A program made the translations under genes and the position numbers. Below are positions 13,601 to 28,600 of a stretch of DNA of 64,000 bases, in pieces (position 1 is the stretch's first letter; every line of letters begins with the position of its first letter). Source of the stretch: Ariolimax columbianus (taxonomy: Eukaryota; Mollusca; Gastropoda; Stylommatophora; Arionidae); assembly GCA_036924085.1 (NCBI GenBank), contig JAVGWX010000013.1:45503175-45567174 (forward strand), written 5' to 3'. The notes under the pieces were generated by a model. It did not search any database, was not told where the DNA came from, and was given only the letters and a program-made list of their open reading frames with translations.

Positions 13601-16600
13601 GGCCAGTATATTTCTCCTGACCCTGGCTAACATTCTCTGCTCAGTGTGTTTTGCCTGACCAGACGTTAGGCTCATCGTCCCTTAAAGCTCTACAGTCTCT
13701 GCATTGTTGATTCATCTATTGCAGCATCACCATCTAACAGGCAGTCATTGATCAACTTCAGAATGTTACTCCTATCCATGTCTTAGTCCTTAGTCTTAGC
13801 TCTAGTGTGAGCTACATAGGGCCGGGAGGGGGATTTTCTGCTTAGCAGGCTAGGCACGAAAGGCTTATTACTCCACTGTGCTGCGGACAATGGTTAACCG
13901 ATGTGCAAATTCATCTTAACCCTTTTGACACTGCATTAAAAAATTACGCAATTTCCCCTGCGGCTGCATTATTTTTCAACACGCCCAATTTTTTTAGGGT
14001 TGTTGACTTTGAGAGTCTGTAACTTTTTTGTTTGACGGTCTGTTGATATAATATGTTTGTGAGTAGAGAAATTATGATTCCGTGGCGAAGTGGTTAAGCC
14101 GTCGGCCTCGTGATCAGGTGGTGTGGGTTCGACTCCGGACTCCGTCGTCTTTTTCACGGGTGCTTGACGCGGAGTGCCCTGCATCTCGTATTCACTCTAG
14201 TCGTCTTGTTCTTGACTTCCCACTGGGGTCGGGTGGCATGAGACGAGAAAGTGAGGATAAAAAGTAGCGCAGTTAATCCTTACTAAAAATAGCACTAGGA
14301 AAATGAATAATGCCATCATCGTCTACGACGGACAGCGGCCTTTGTCTTTGCCTTTTTTAGAGACATAAAGGAATAAAGAATTTGTCGGTGTTATTGTGTG
14401 TATGTTAGTTTATGAGATACAAGAAGGCGAAGGTGATAGTGTTGAAAAACAGCACAAACATAGACTCACCCGCTTTCAACATCCCTTGGTTGAGGAAGAA
14501 AAATAAATTGTCAAAAATGGACTATCAATGTTTTCCGTAATGACCATATCTGTCACTTTCAACTATAAACATAATTACTGTATCTACATAAACAAACTAA
14601 ATAGATTTGCCTCAGAAAAATACGTTGCAGAAACTTAACTTTCCCTTCTCAATAATGGGTGAATCTTCAAATCCAAGCGAAAAACATAAGAAATCGTTTC
14701 CAAAAGTCAAAATCGTCATTGTTTGTATTTAACCATAAGGACGGAAGTTGGAACCCTCTATAATCAAATGAGCAGTTTTGTTCAGATTATTTCCGCATAG
14801 CCGTCTGATTATATTTGATTTAGAACGGCCGTCGCTATGCAACACATGAGTCGATTTGGATCGACCTTCGTTTTTTGCGATTTTCCTGACTCCAGTCGCT
14901 TTGGATCGACATTAGTGTCATTAAGGTTAATAGACTCAAACACTAGAGGAAAGTAGACCTGCAGCCTGTTAGGCGCCATTTATGCTTTTCTTAACAAACC
15001 ACTGGTTTTATGCCATGTCACACAGTCGCCTCTTAAGCCAGACTGCCAGCTCTTACATTGCCCTGAACCCCAAGCTGGCCAGGAGAGTAGATCTACACCA
15101 GCACCCCTAGAGGTTTAAGCCGCTGTCTACTCTTGCTGATGTTTGCTGAAGTCAGATCTGTTGGACCGAAAGGTGCAAATATCGCAGTCAAGCTGTAAAC
15201 TACGACAAAGCATTCCGTTCTCTGGACTACATTCTGCTACTTAAGCCCTTTCAGGGGTTCGTAGTGGGAGATTGAGAATGAACCAAGCTAAGCCAGATAG
15301 CCATCATCTTCTTCTGTATTCGTGTCGTAGTTTACAGCGAGGCTATGACATCTGCACCTTTTGGCTCGGCCAACACATCCTGTTTCAGCTGTCCTTTGTT
15401 ACCAGGTTTGCCTTCCCACTGCAATCCGTATTATCTTAGCCAGACTACACTAGAGCAGCCTGTTTCCAGGGTTGCCACTTGGAGGTGGAATAGGTTCTTG
15501 GTCAGCTCTGATTCACTAACCCTGATGTAAACACCATCAGTTACGGTTAGACAGTTACATTGTTGTGGTTGTATAACAAGACATTAGTCCTTGTTGAAGA
15601 CCATACTGGAGGGTAGGGTGGAAGGCAGTCGTTCAAGAGGTAGACAACATTATAAGTGGGTGAATATGATCAGGAGATGGACTGGAAAAATCCTGTCAGA
15701 TTGCACCATTATGGCAAAAGAGAGCAAACTGGAAATCCATTACAGCCGACATTCGATGCAGAGATGGCACTTGAACTGAACTGATGTAAGCAGCCAGTTA
15801 TGAGTCACTAGCTGCTGTCAGCTCATTCACTATGCTGCATCTTCACCCTCAGATAGCGATCTCAGAGCTGATATTATTGCCCCCATTCTCATACAGGAGT
15901 GTAGAGGTTTGATTTAATCTTTTCCTGCCTCAATTTTAAAGGACTTTAGGGACACGTCACATTATGAGCCAATAGTTGACACAACAGATCTGAGTGACCA
16001 TAAAGGCCGAGGTCGGGGAGTGCCACATGACAGGGACACACCTAGCAACACCCGAAAAGCCAAGAGATATCCTACTGTTGAAGATGAGGTTGGTGCCTGT
16101 TTTTTTTCTGTCCTTGTTTGTGTTTTTGATTCCACCACCCAAATAAATACCAGGTTGATCTTCATTAACTTAATTACATTCAATAAACAATGCACGATGT
16201 TGTTTCTAGATATGATAATCACAGACTAGTGGCAATAAAACCGATGGAAAGAGGGATAGGAGACAAAATAAAGTAAGATGGCCGCGCCTGGACTGGCTGC
16301 ACTCTCGATTCGCTCTGGTGTTTGTGTCGTTTTCTGATGTTTGCTAGTTCCTGTTTGGATTATAATTCACAACTCCTTCACCGGATAGTATCAAAGACTT
16401 TATTCTATGGAATTCATGTGCTTTCGTTTGGTTATCCTGTTGTTATGTTGCATCTTGTTGCGGCTGTGCCTGGCTTAAATAGTGAGAAAACAGTCCAAGA
16501 TGGCGTTGAATGTTAAACTTGACTGCACCTCAGAATTCAGTCCAGGTTATCTTCTTCTTCTGCATTCGTTTTCCATCTCCCGCTACTAAACCCTGAAAGG

Positions 16601-19600
16601 GCTTAAGTAGCAGAATGTAGTCCAGAGAATGGAATGCGTTGTGTCGTAGTTTACAGCTTGACTGCGATATTTGCACCTTTCAGTCCAACACATCCAACTT
16701 CAGCAAGCATTTTTTGAGTACTGGGTTAGCATTCCCTCTTTGATCCCTTCTCCTTAGCCAGTCTGCCCTGCTGCAGCCTGTTATCCAGGATCACCGCGTG
16801 GAGGTGTAGAAGGGTCTTGGCAGCTCTGGTTCGCTGGCCCTGACGCTCGCAGTCAGCTATGGGTCGCTGACCACTGCAGCTCATGCGCTGCTCAGTGTCT
16901 TGATGCCAGCCCAGGTTATAACTACTCAAGGACCTTCTTACTTGGACTGAAGCCGCCTACCTCATGCCCCCTCCACCGAACATTTCACCATACCTCTCCC
17001 AACCTCGTATTCTCAGCACAGCAAGTGTCACGCTGACTCGAAGGTGGACACAATCCAGAAGCCACTGTGGCGGAACGCGAAGAAATAGGGAGTCAGACAT
17101 GGACAGACAAGGAAATAACACAAACATTGGTTCAACACACACTCCTTGCATCGCTCATCCCGAGGCTGCGAAGTACTGGGCTTTGCCTGGCAAGTCTGTA
17201 TCAACCTCAGTAGTTGGACATGTTAGTGGTTGATCGTCGCAACAGGCCTTGCCGCCTAAGTGAACATTATTATTATAGGATACACCTGTAGGAAGAAACC
17301 CAACAAAATATCTAGACAAACATTGGATTGAAACCAACATGGGAAGAATACTTTGCTCGTCTTTTTATGGAGAAAAGATCGAGTCCAATGTACCTTGTTA
17401 TGCATGTCGTTAGCGGTGGCCAAGGACGGTTGTGAGGGGATTTAGCAACCTCATCATGTCAAACAACCAATCCTGAAACTCATGTGTCATTCATGTAGGG
17501 ATGTGGCTTTCTATGTGCCACTTTGGAGTGCATATTACTTGACTTTATTTTCTGTTGTTTGGTGTATATGTTTTCTTAGTGCTTCTGATCTCCAGGAAAA
17601 CAAGTAATTCTAATTTTTTTCATGTGTCATATTTAAAGTGTTGTTTCTAAAGCTTTCTTTAGAACCAAGAGGGCTACGTCACACAGCTAATTCTTGAACT
17701 ATGTGAATGATGGAATGTGCAATGGTCATGAGTTGGAGTGTCTTCTACCTTGAGGGGTAAACTGCACTGTTAAATAAGCCCTCCATGTGGCAGTGGGCAT
17801 ATTCCTATCATAGCAGTTGCTGAAACCATTCCGGAACGTTTCCTGAGTGCTGAAAATATTTCTCTTTAGTGTGCTTGTGGCTACTGTGTACTAAAATAAA
17901 GTGGTACAGAAACAATCAGAACAAGAGCACATGGTGCATTGGTCCAGGTTTTTTTAACTTAACTTAACGTCTTTATACTGGTTTAGAAGACTCATCAGAG
18001 TCTCTATGCAACTAGTTTCTTGGAGGGTGGTTTTTAACGATGTGTGAGTCCATCTTGATAGACTCAAACACTAGAGCTAAGTTGATCCACAGACAGTTAG
18101 GCACCATCTATAGCTGCTCTTAACAACCCACCTGGAGAAAGATGCAAATAGCTTGGGTAGATTTTTAATTTGAATTTTGTCCGGGCAGCGGCAGTTAAGC
18201 TACACTTTTCGATTTCCAACTGCCAAGGAATTTTTAACGTGCTCGACACTGAACATGGGAGTTCATCCACACTACCCAGAGAGCAGGGGAATTGTTTACC
18301 AGAAGATCCATGTGAAAAAAAGTCACGGTCTCCACCATGATTTGAACATGCGACTTCCGGCACCCGAGGCGGACACCTTACCTCGAGACCACTGAGTCCC
18401 CCTAGCTGAGGCTGCAGTAGCGGTATCAGTTTCATTTTTGAGCCAACAAGAACGGAGGATGTTTGTGAATGTAGCATCTGTCCTGTTTGAAATTTAAAGG
18501 TAAAGGTCAGTCCCATGACAACAAATGCAGTCGGGGATGAAGATAACTCTTCTTGTACTAAACAGCAGCCTATGTGAGGTGGGGTGGCCAGTTCCCTTAC
18601 TTGCTGTTTATACCCTCTCCAACTCATACGTCAGATACACATTTACAGCTTGGTCGACTGGAGGAGCGATCGTACCAGGAACAAATCACCCCCCCCCCCC
18701 CCCCCCAGTTTTTGTTCTGTCCATCCATGAATTCTAATCCTGGCGCACCGCAATCCCAGTCTTAGCAAGCCAGCTCTCTGTCGACTAGGCTACACACTTG
18801 AAATTACTTGTGCTGAATAGAGTTAACTCTTGGCGATGTTTCTTTGGTATTGGGTTATAGTGGCTCTTCTTACATGCCGAGACGTACTTGAGAAGGTATA
18901 CTGGATGTAGTACAATGTAAGGTTTTCCAGTAAGCTCACAAACTCTGGAGACTACAATTTTGATTCCCACCTCATTGTCCAGACTGCTGTGTTACAGGTT
19001 GTTTCCACCAGTGCAGACGTGATGTTGGATCTTGATCACTGTATTTCACATTACTGATGTTATTCTTCACTCGCAGCATTTGTCATAGATGTTATTTGAA
19101 AACAGCTGGTTGGTAGGATTTGATGATTGATCAATTCACTAAGACTGAACAGACAGAAAACCCAGTACATGGCTGAATATATTTTGTCCTCATGAGTAAC
19201 TAATGTTAGGGAATGTTCCCATCAAAAACATAAATTCTTACATCTACCTGGACCAGGAAATTACGAACTCTCATCAACTGAATCGTGAGATTTCAAGGAC
19301 AATAGCAGGAGGTTGGCTCAGTTTTCACCAATCAAACATCCTTCAGCAGATGAAAAATGACAAGACGAGATCTCACATATTTGACAGCGTGGTCATTCCT
19401 GCCATGATTCCTGCTTCTGAAAAACAGGTGCTGACAGACTTCGAGTGATTCAACGAGCGATGGAGCGAAGAACACTGTCATTCTCACTACGAGACCGCAT
19501 ACACAGCACTGCAATTAGGCTCCAGACCTCTTTCAGCAGCGTCATAAATACAGCGCTATTAAGAAAATACAAATGGGCGACCATGTTATACGCTTGTCTG

Positions 19601-22600
19601 ACAACCGATGGACACACAGAGTTATGTACTGGTGGCCCTGCAACTTGTGTCGGCCTCCAGAACATCCACCAATGTGATGGAGAGATGGCCTGACAGAGGT
19701 TCTTGGTACGACATGATTCACCAAGGCAAAGGACAGATATGTATTTAGACGTCATTTGGCTACCTGGCATCAGACATCCAATGTCTGATTGAATACCAGG
19801 ATTACAAGTTACAAGTCGATTCACTTCTTTAGTCCAGGAAGTCTGTAACCATGCCTTTACAGTACCAGTTTAAATAGCAACTATTTTATATCATGATATT
19901 TCTAGCCCTATGTCCCAAACTGATATGGGATAGCCAAAAAATGTAGTTGGTAGTTTTTGAAGGTGTAATTAGGTGACAGCAACATCCAGCTTTGTGATTA
20001 CTATAGGCAGCAGACACTAGGTGTCACATGCGCAGGTCAGGTACAAAATGACATCCATGCTCACAGTGTACAATCACAGAACAGCATGCTGTTATGTGTC
20101 CTTTTTGACCATACGGACTTTCTACAAAGAACAGTCATAAGAAGATGTATGCAATGAAACTCTCTTGATGCTTCAGGGTGCAATTAGAAGAAAATGTCCA
20201 GGCCTACCGACTAGAATAGTATTGCGCTATCGTGGCAATGCCATCCCGCATACGGCCCAATTTACTCCCGAGAAAATTGACCAACTAAGGTGGCAACGTC
20301 TTAAACATCGACCTTACAGCCCGCTATCATAGCAATGCTAGACCGCATACGACCTAATTTACACAGGAGAAAATGGACCAGCTAAAGTGGCAACGTCTTG
20401 AACATCCACCTTACAGCCCCGAGACGTTTTGTGAATGGCGAAGAGGTTGAGCTTGAAGTCCAGCTGTGGCTGAAACAGCAGACCATGGACTTCTACTCTG
20501 CAGATTTGAGTGCACTGATAAAGCAATGGGATAAGTGTATTGATGTCAGTGGAAATTATTTTGAAAATAAGGGAAATTAAGTCCAATAATAATAAATGGT
20601 TTTCAAGTTCCTATCTCATTTAGTTTTTTTTAAAGGACAGTATTTAACCTATTTACTGCTTTAGTTTAGTTTAGTCGAAGCATCAACGTCACTGCACCCA
20701 GTTTTGCCTATAAGTGCTCTGTTCTTCATATTTTTGTCCTTATAAAACCCTCTTTGGTCACTTTTTACGGCATACTTGCAAGGTTACAGTGGCCCTATTC
20801 ACACTCATGGGTACCACTCATGTGAAATATAGATTTTTAATATAATATTTAGTAGCTTTTATTAATTAAATTTGTTTATTTTAACTTTTAGTTGTATATA
20901 GTAATAACAGACTATCTTAATCTAATTATGTAGTTTGAAGACATATAATTTTTGTTGCAACTTTCTTCCAAATTATTTGAGTTTTGCATTGTAGTAACAT
21001 CTTTGCTGTGTAATTTACCCTTGTCATTGCTTTTCCATTATTTTTGTAGTTGCTTCCTTATAAAGATGTTGCTTAAGTAAACAGAGACAACACTCAATTG
21101 AATGCTTTCACTTATTGTTAGGGGTCGAAAATGCAGCAGATATTTAGTTGACAGCAGCTAGAAACTCATAGCTGGCTGCTTGCATCAGAGCCAGCAAACC
21201 ATGCCGCAAGAAGGCAAGGCAGAGAAGATTGCACATATAAGAAAGGGAAGTTTCTAACATTCCATTCCCTATGACAGTATCTGCTAAGGACCACCTTTTG
21301 GGCCATGTAATGTGTCATTAATCTATGATAATGAGCAGTACTAAAGAGGTCCAAATTGAACATCAGATTAAGGGGAGGGGTGATGGAGCTGGTGACAAGT
21401 TTCTCATTAATTGAGCATGTAATAACCGATGTCTGCAAATGTGAAACTGGAATCAAGGGCAGAATATGTATGGCCAAGGATGCATTCAGCGGAACGAAAA
21501 ATATATTCACACCTAGAGAGCTAGACTACAACTTAAAAATAAGAATGATCAAGTGTTATATATACTCAACACTGCTGTGTGGAAACTTGGACAATGAACA
21601 AGGAGTTAGAAGATAGAACAAAGTCCCTGGAGATGTGGATGTACGGGACAATGGGTCACATTCCATGGAAGCCAAAGCTAACAAACGTAGAGGTCTTGGA
21701 GACAATGAGGGTGAAACGAGAACTGTTGAAATACATAGAGCCGACAAATTATTTATTTTGGCCATGTTAAAAGACATGATTCTCGTGTAAAAACCATGCG
21801 AGCGCCTGGCAAAAATTCATAGACTCGTATAAAAAGAATATTTACGTACCTAAGTTCCACCTCTATCATAGTAACTTGTTACTTTAAAGCTGGTTCACCT
21901 TTTCTGAACCAACAGGGTATCAGTGTCACTAGCAAGGCATAAGCGTATTGTGCTGTAGTGAGACATAAACAGTGAATAGTATTTAAGCTGTCTGCGTAGG
22001 CTGCTCAGGATCGGGTCATAGGACAAAGGGCCTAACTCTGAAATTCTTAGCAGGTCAAACATGTAGAGCATCCATACGCTTCTGGAAAAGGCCTAGATAC
22101 GATGGAACAGGATATGCTGTTTGCATGCTCGATGAGCGCATCCCCAAGCAGATGTTTTACAGTGCGAGCAGAACAGGCAGATGCTCTTCAAGGGGAAAGA
22201 AGGAATGCTACAGAGACTCCTTGAAAGTGTCTTTGAAAAGCTTCAACATCAATGTCACCTTCTGGGAGTTGCTTGCACAGAACCATTCCACTTGACATGT
22301 TAGCATCACCAGAGGTGCTAAGATTGCAGAGCGAAACTCCATCGCAGAGGCTTAGAGAAAGCATGTTGCTTGAAAGAGTAGACTGCATGCCTACTCCTCA
22401 AATGTGTGTATCGAGTGTGTATCAGTCTCTCATGCCAATATCGGTCTCCCTAGCCATATAAGAGCACATCTCGCAGCAGAAGTCTGATATTGGTGTCATC
22501 TTCGCTTACGATGGGCAACTATTATATTCTCGTGTCATTTTGCAAGGCTCATATCAAGCTTTATCAGGCAATTTTTGTGTGCAGATGACCTAACTGTCAT

Positions 22601-25600
22601 ACAGAAAGCTACATATAATATATTATAATCAGTAATTTTCCCATCTAACTTAAGTAGTGAATAATATATCATATACAAATATTCAATTTTAATGGGGTCA
22701 TCTTCCATGGATTTGGAAGTAGAAACATGTATATCACATGGGCTGAAAGTGTATTTGTTTTAAAAAAAATATATATGTAAATATTTTAACGAGTCACCTT
22801 TGAAAAAGTTTTTACAAGGGAGCACATTATTTCTATTTTATCATTTTAATTTGTGCACTTTTGCTTTATGTGCATTTTCCCCAACCAACAAATTAGTATT
22901 TTCATTTGTTTCACTATTTGCGTATTTATGTAGCCTTTCATGTTTTGCTTGTATAAAAGCCACCTATATGTTGTATGTATGCAGAGCTCTACTCCTCCCA
23001 GCAACTTTGAGTACGAGCCCATAGTAGATATGAAAGACCTGGACAAACGGTTTGGGCCTCTGTTCAGCGCTGCAGAAGGCCGGAGTCAGTCTCACAGCCA
23101 CCACGTGAGTGCCTTAACTCAAGGGCATTCGTTCTAGCAGGTGTGGTCAGAAAGTTATGGCTCTGGACTGACATTTGGGAAATGATGTTGCTTACTGGCT
23201 CTATAAAAAGCTGTTGGCATAAAACTTTTTACCAGCTTTGTAGCTTCTGGCTGTAATCTTAATTCTTGGAATCCTGGCATTCAAACAGGCAGGTTATGCC
23301 TACAGCCATGTAGCCAAAGGCTCTCCGTAATATGTTATTTATTTTGCAATCTTTACTTCCTGTGACTTACTAGTCCTGGGGGAAAGTAGATTGCAAAATG
23401 AGTAGGAATTTCATTACTTTTTATAATTTTTCCCCCAAAAAATTGGTTAACAAGAATTTCATTCTTTTTTAGGATTTTTACCCTGACAAGTTGCTAACAA
23501 GAATTTCATTACTTTTTAGAATTTTTCCCCCAAAAAATTGGTTAACAAGAATTTCATTCTTTTTTAGGATTTTTACCCTGACAAGTTGCTAACAAGAATT
23601 TCATTACTTTTTAGAATTTTTAACCTGTTAGCCAGGGTCAGAAGAAATATACGGGCCAAGACCCTCACATGACCTCCTCATTGGTTGTCAAGGACAACAG
23701 TTTGGCTAACAAAGTGAGGTTCGACGTGATCCCCATTGTAGTGAGCAGCACGCAGATGAAGCCAAGCATAGCACAACTTCCAGGAGGACACCTGTCTTCC
23801 TTCATCAGCTACGACAACCCGCCACTTCACGTCCTTTTTAGGGTGCACAAAAGAGTAAAACTACTCATTGTGGGCATTCAACAACAACCCCGACAAGTTG
23901 TTAACATGATTTTCATTACTTTTTAGAATTTTTACACTGAGAAGTTGCTAACAAGAATTTCATAACTTTTTAGAATTTTTACACTGAGAAGTTGCTAACA
24001 AGAATTTCATTACTTTTTAGAATTTTACCTCGAAAAGTGGCTAACAGCATACTCTTATAAATTGTAAACTGCCAAGGGCTCTTTTACATGCACAATATAT
24101 ACATGGGATCTCTGGTTCTTTTTGTCAATCCTCAAAATGACTTTGAGACTGTCATGGCCTTTATCATATTGATAATATCAAATCATAGTTAAATTGCGAT
24201 AAAATTTATAGCGGGCTTGTGGCGCATTTGCCCCATGGAAAACCTCATATGAACAGCCATCATTTCCTATGTCAGTTGCCAAACTTTCTGATCACAATAA
24301 TTCACAGTATTCTACTGAAAAGGGAATAGGTGAAACAGATCTTTGTGTCATTTGAGGTCTGTGTATAGATATGAAATACTGGCTTAGATTACTCATTATG
24401 CACCCATAAGATTAATTGGTGCACCGAACTGACACACTTGGTTCTGGATGTACCATACTTCTTCACGTAATGTAACCACACATCTGATATGCTTACTTTA
24501 GTCTAGGTGATAGGGAGAAGAGTTTGTGCCTGCATATGAACTAAGTTGTTATTTAAACACAACAAATTTAAACTACTAACATTTTACTCAATTTTTTTTG
24601 GTTGTTGTTGTCTGGCACTGTTTGAAGCTATTTCTGCTATGGGGCTGTGTCTTCTTGGCTGTAGTGCAATGCTAGGTTCTTAGGCTCATTAATATTAAGA
24701 TCAGGGAGTGTCGATGTCCACAAAGCAGGCCAAGCTGTTGTAACACTGCCTGTTTCCAGGCATGTGTCATGAATGAGAGGTAGTATCTGGTCAGTATGTT
24801 ACACCTGATCCTGCCTCACACCTTTGTACCTATGGCAGCAGCACAGAGTAATACAGGTCAGGTAAAACATACTGATCAAGATCCCATCAAACATCCCTAT
24901 TCATGTTTCTGGAAACAGAATATATCAGAACAGTCTGATCAATGAGGTGGGAATTGACACTGTAATCCTCACAGTTGTGAGGGTACTCAGAAGTCTCGCA
25001 TGGGGGACGGCGTGGGCTAGTGGTTAAGTGACACGGCTCACAACTCAAAGGTGCTGGGTTCGCTCCCCATCACGGCACCGGCCGTTATCCCGGGGAAGCA
25101 AACCCTTGGAAAATGTAGGATGAAGCAGACCCTTACATAAAATACATGCCGAAGTCAGATGCACTAAGCCAACAGGCGCAAAATAAAAATATAGTGCAAT
25201 GTTTACCGTCTTGGGGAATAGAGAAATAAGGCAGACGCCAAAAAAAAAAAAAAAAAAAAAAAAAGCAATGCCTCGCATTGCACTACAGTCGGGAGATCCA
25301 CCTACTCAAATACACCTCGGTATGTCATAAGAGTCATTGTAGCCCACTACCAAAGGAACATCATCAAGAGTTAACTTATCTCAGCACGAATAGCTTTGAA
25401 CAACAACCTTTGTCTAGCACTTAACCATTGTGGCAATTTTCTAGCTATTGGACATTAGCTGTGTTTTCCATAATATTGTTTCTTTGTTTATTGCACTAGC
25501 AAAAGTGCCCGGCGTTGCCCAGGAATAGTTACGTTAAATATTTAGGGCCACCTTCCATGCATGCTTCCTTACCCCCACATCCCCACTGCACTCCCTCCCA

Positions 25601-28600
25601 GTCCCCTAAGGTCTGACATTTAACATAGTGTTTTAAGTTATGTCGCAACACCCCCACCCCTGCCAATTTTTTCTGACCCTCTCAAACTCTATCCTATCAA
25701 CGTGCCCACCAACCATCTCCCTACCTTGTACACATATCCTCAGTCCACCCATCTCTATCTCTCTCTTTCTCTTAAATACCCCAATTACCCTACCTATATC
25801 AACAAATTGAAACAAAAGGAGTCACAATTCATGGTTCTAATAAACTCATTGAATTAATTTGATTTTAATTTTACTACGCAGCTCTTAAACTTAACTTAAC
25901 GTCTTTATACTGGCTTAGAAGACTCAGCAGAGTCTGTATACAACCAGTTTTATTTACATTTCCTTGATCTAAAAACTATGAGCATCCAATCTATTCTTGA
26001 ATGCATTAATCGACCCTGCCTCTGCTATTTCCTGTGACAATGCTTCCCAATCATTCAGCACTCTCTGACTAAAAAAACATTTCCTAATATCTAATCTATT
26101 ATAACTAAGTCAAACCCACAATTTAAAAGGGGATTTGAAAGTAATATTTCCTCATGGCATCTGACATCAAGCCAAGCAAATTGGGTCATGGGGTCATCAG
26201 TCATATTTCTATGTACTGTCTTCGTACATTTTTGAAAAATGTTACATTTTATTTTCTGCCCTATTGAAACCCAAATAGCCAGTAATATCCTAAGGGTTCT
26301 AAAAGGTAACTATGCAAATATTGGTTCAGATCGGTGAAGTGGTTTAGAATTGTATAAGGAATAAATATATAAAACAGCGAGCAAATAGACTTTCAGTTTA
26401 ATATCTAAATATATATAGATTGGGTATGGTAAAGATAAAGATAGCTCTCATACATATCCTGCCATCACAGTTGATGTGTGATGTGTTAGAGGCTTTATTG
26501 GATGAGATCTCAGCTTCTGTGAGGGGGAGAAACACATTCCTAGTCCCCTCTGCCTTACTGTCACTAACAGGTCAGGTTCCCATTTACAGCTGTACTGAGT
26601 AGTTCAATTTAAACCATATAAATGTTAGGTTGTTGGTCCTGCTGCACAAGTCTTTAAAATAGTTTATTGTTAAGGATGAGGCCGGGTGATCAGTTGCTTT
26701 GCCTTGCATTCTCTGACTAACAAAACTGCATACCAATTTACAACTATTAAATAATGCACTTTAATGCATGTAAATCTAAATGTTTGTTGTATTCTACATA
26801 GCTATTAACCTTGGTCTTATGTTGCTTTACTAATGCCTTTACTCTTAGCAGAAAACTATTAGAAGCATATACTTGTAGTGCTATTGTTAGTGTCAGTATT
26901 TTCAGCTTTAATATAGAACAAGTGTCTGAGTAGCAGAGCTGTAAATTCTCACTGCAAAGGTACTGTGGTTGATACTTATTGATGTGCTGTAGTTATGCAG
27001 GAGTAAATATGTACCTGGCTTTACTGTTGGAGAAGGAAAGGCAGTGAGGAAAGAAGCAGGAGACCTGCACCTCACAAGAAAAAAAGTTATATTTTTGTCC
27101 AACACTTAATCTCGGGAAGGAAGACTAACGTCTAGTCAGGCAAAATATACTGATCAGACATGTTATTTAGGGTCAGGCAAAATATGCTGGCCAAGACCCT
27201 CACCTCGGCTTCCTCGTAGTCCTCCCTGAAAATGGGCTGTTTTCATAGCATCCTGGCTAATGAGGTGAGGGATCAATGTGATCCTTGTAGTAGTGAGCGA
27301 CACGCAGATGAGACCAAGCATAGCACAATCGCTTGGAGGACCTTCATCAGCACACTCGTGATGTGATGATAGCTACTGCAATCCGTCACATTAACACCCT
27401 TTTCAGGACGCACAAAAGAGTAAACCTACTCATTGTGGGCATTCGAAACAACAACACTTAATCCCCCACAGCAGTATCTGCTATTATCATCCACCTTTTG
27501 TCCCTCTAATGTTAAGCATAGGTCACCACTGTATCTGACCCCTTTTAAAGAAAGAAAGTCTGTTTCCAAGAATTTGCTATCAATCATTCACCTTTTCCCC
27601 CTCTAATGTGAAGGATAGGTTTCTATTCGTTTCTACATGTGATTCATGCATCCAAGATAAATACAGGTCATCATTTGATGGCTTGACATGTATTAGCTAG
27701 AGACAAATGCTCTACAGGGAGCTTGATAAGTTTTGATTGGGTGAGGATTCTGAAGAAAATACACTGTCGTTGCGGCTTCTTCTTCTTCTTTTTGCTTGTG
27801 CCTTTCAGCGTTAGTTTATGAAGAGGTTTCTTGCCCTTGCATGTGTTTCGTACACTGGGAACTTTACTGCTTCTGCTATTTCTGATATACATCTTTTGCA
27901 TGGTCTGCCCTTGGCATTGTATCTGAATAGGTGTTGTACCTACTTGTTTCCTAATATCTTAATTTCTGATTCTATCCATTATTGTTACTCCAGCATTCTG
28001 TGTAGGCATTTCATCTCTGTTGTTAGAATGTTTCTTTTATCTTTGCTTGTCAATGTCCAATTTTGGCTCTGATAGCACAATGTAGGTAGGAATATCATGT
28101 TGTATAGCTTTCTTTTTGTAACCATTGCCACGTGTTTACAAAGTAATATCTGGGACATTTGTCCAATGATTTGACTTGCTTTATTACACCTATGTTGGAT
28201 TTTGTGTCTGCTTTGCCATCTGCTGATATTATATTGCGGCATTGTCCCAATTGAATGAAGTCCGCTGACGGAAATTTATGGGACTGAGAATAAAGGAAAA
28301 AATGTATATGGTTGAGGAATAAAGGGGAGAGTTTATAGGACTGAGGAATAAATGGGAAAATTTATAGGATTGAGGAATAAAGGGAAAAATTTAAAGGACT
28401 GAGGAAAACCTGAAATTTATAGAATGAAAAATTTATCAAACCGAGGAATAAAATAGGAAATTTGTAGGACAGGAATAAACAGGAAATTTGTAGGACTAAT
28501 AACTAAAGTTGAAATTAAATGAGTTAGTAATAAAGAACAAATTTATGGGAAAGGGGAAATTTATAGGACTGAGAAATACATATGAAATTTGTAAGGCTAA

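Larger units (their letters stand above)
13785..15043 (-). mobile_element. Family H copy split by a piggyBac-like MITE
   Basis: 13785-13919 carries the 3' half and 14927-15043 the 5' half of one minus-strand family H copy; compare the more continuous copy at 63475-63855. The halves join exactly at the TTAA that flanks the inserted element. Its 3' tail (13785-13800) is of the GACTAA type. Confidence 0.75.

Noticed and set aside
14077..14150. Possible tRNA gene
   Set aside because: Good A and B boxes but no paired acceptor stem; followed by a SINE body, and several similar heads occur in the window.
18097..18627. 176-codon minus-strand ORF
   Set aside because: Spans parts of two SINEs and a family H fragment; no domain and no continuity with any gene.
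23400..24045. CRISPR-like array
   Set aside because: Repeats of about 47 bp lie next to each other without unique spacers, in an animal genome.
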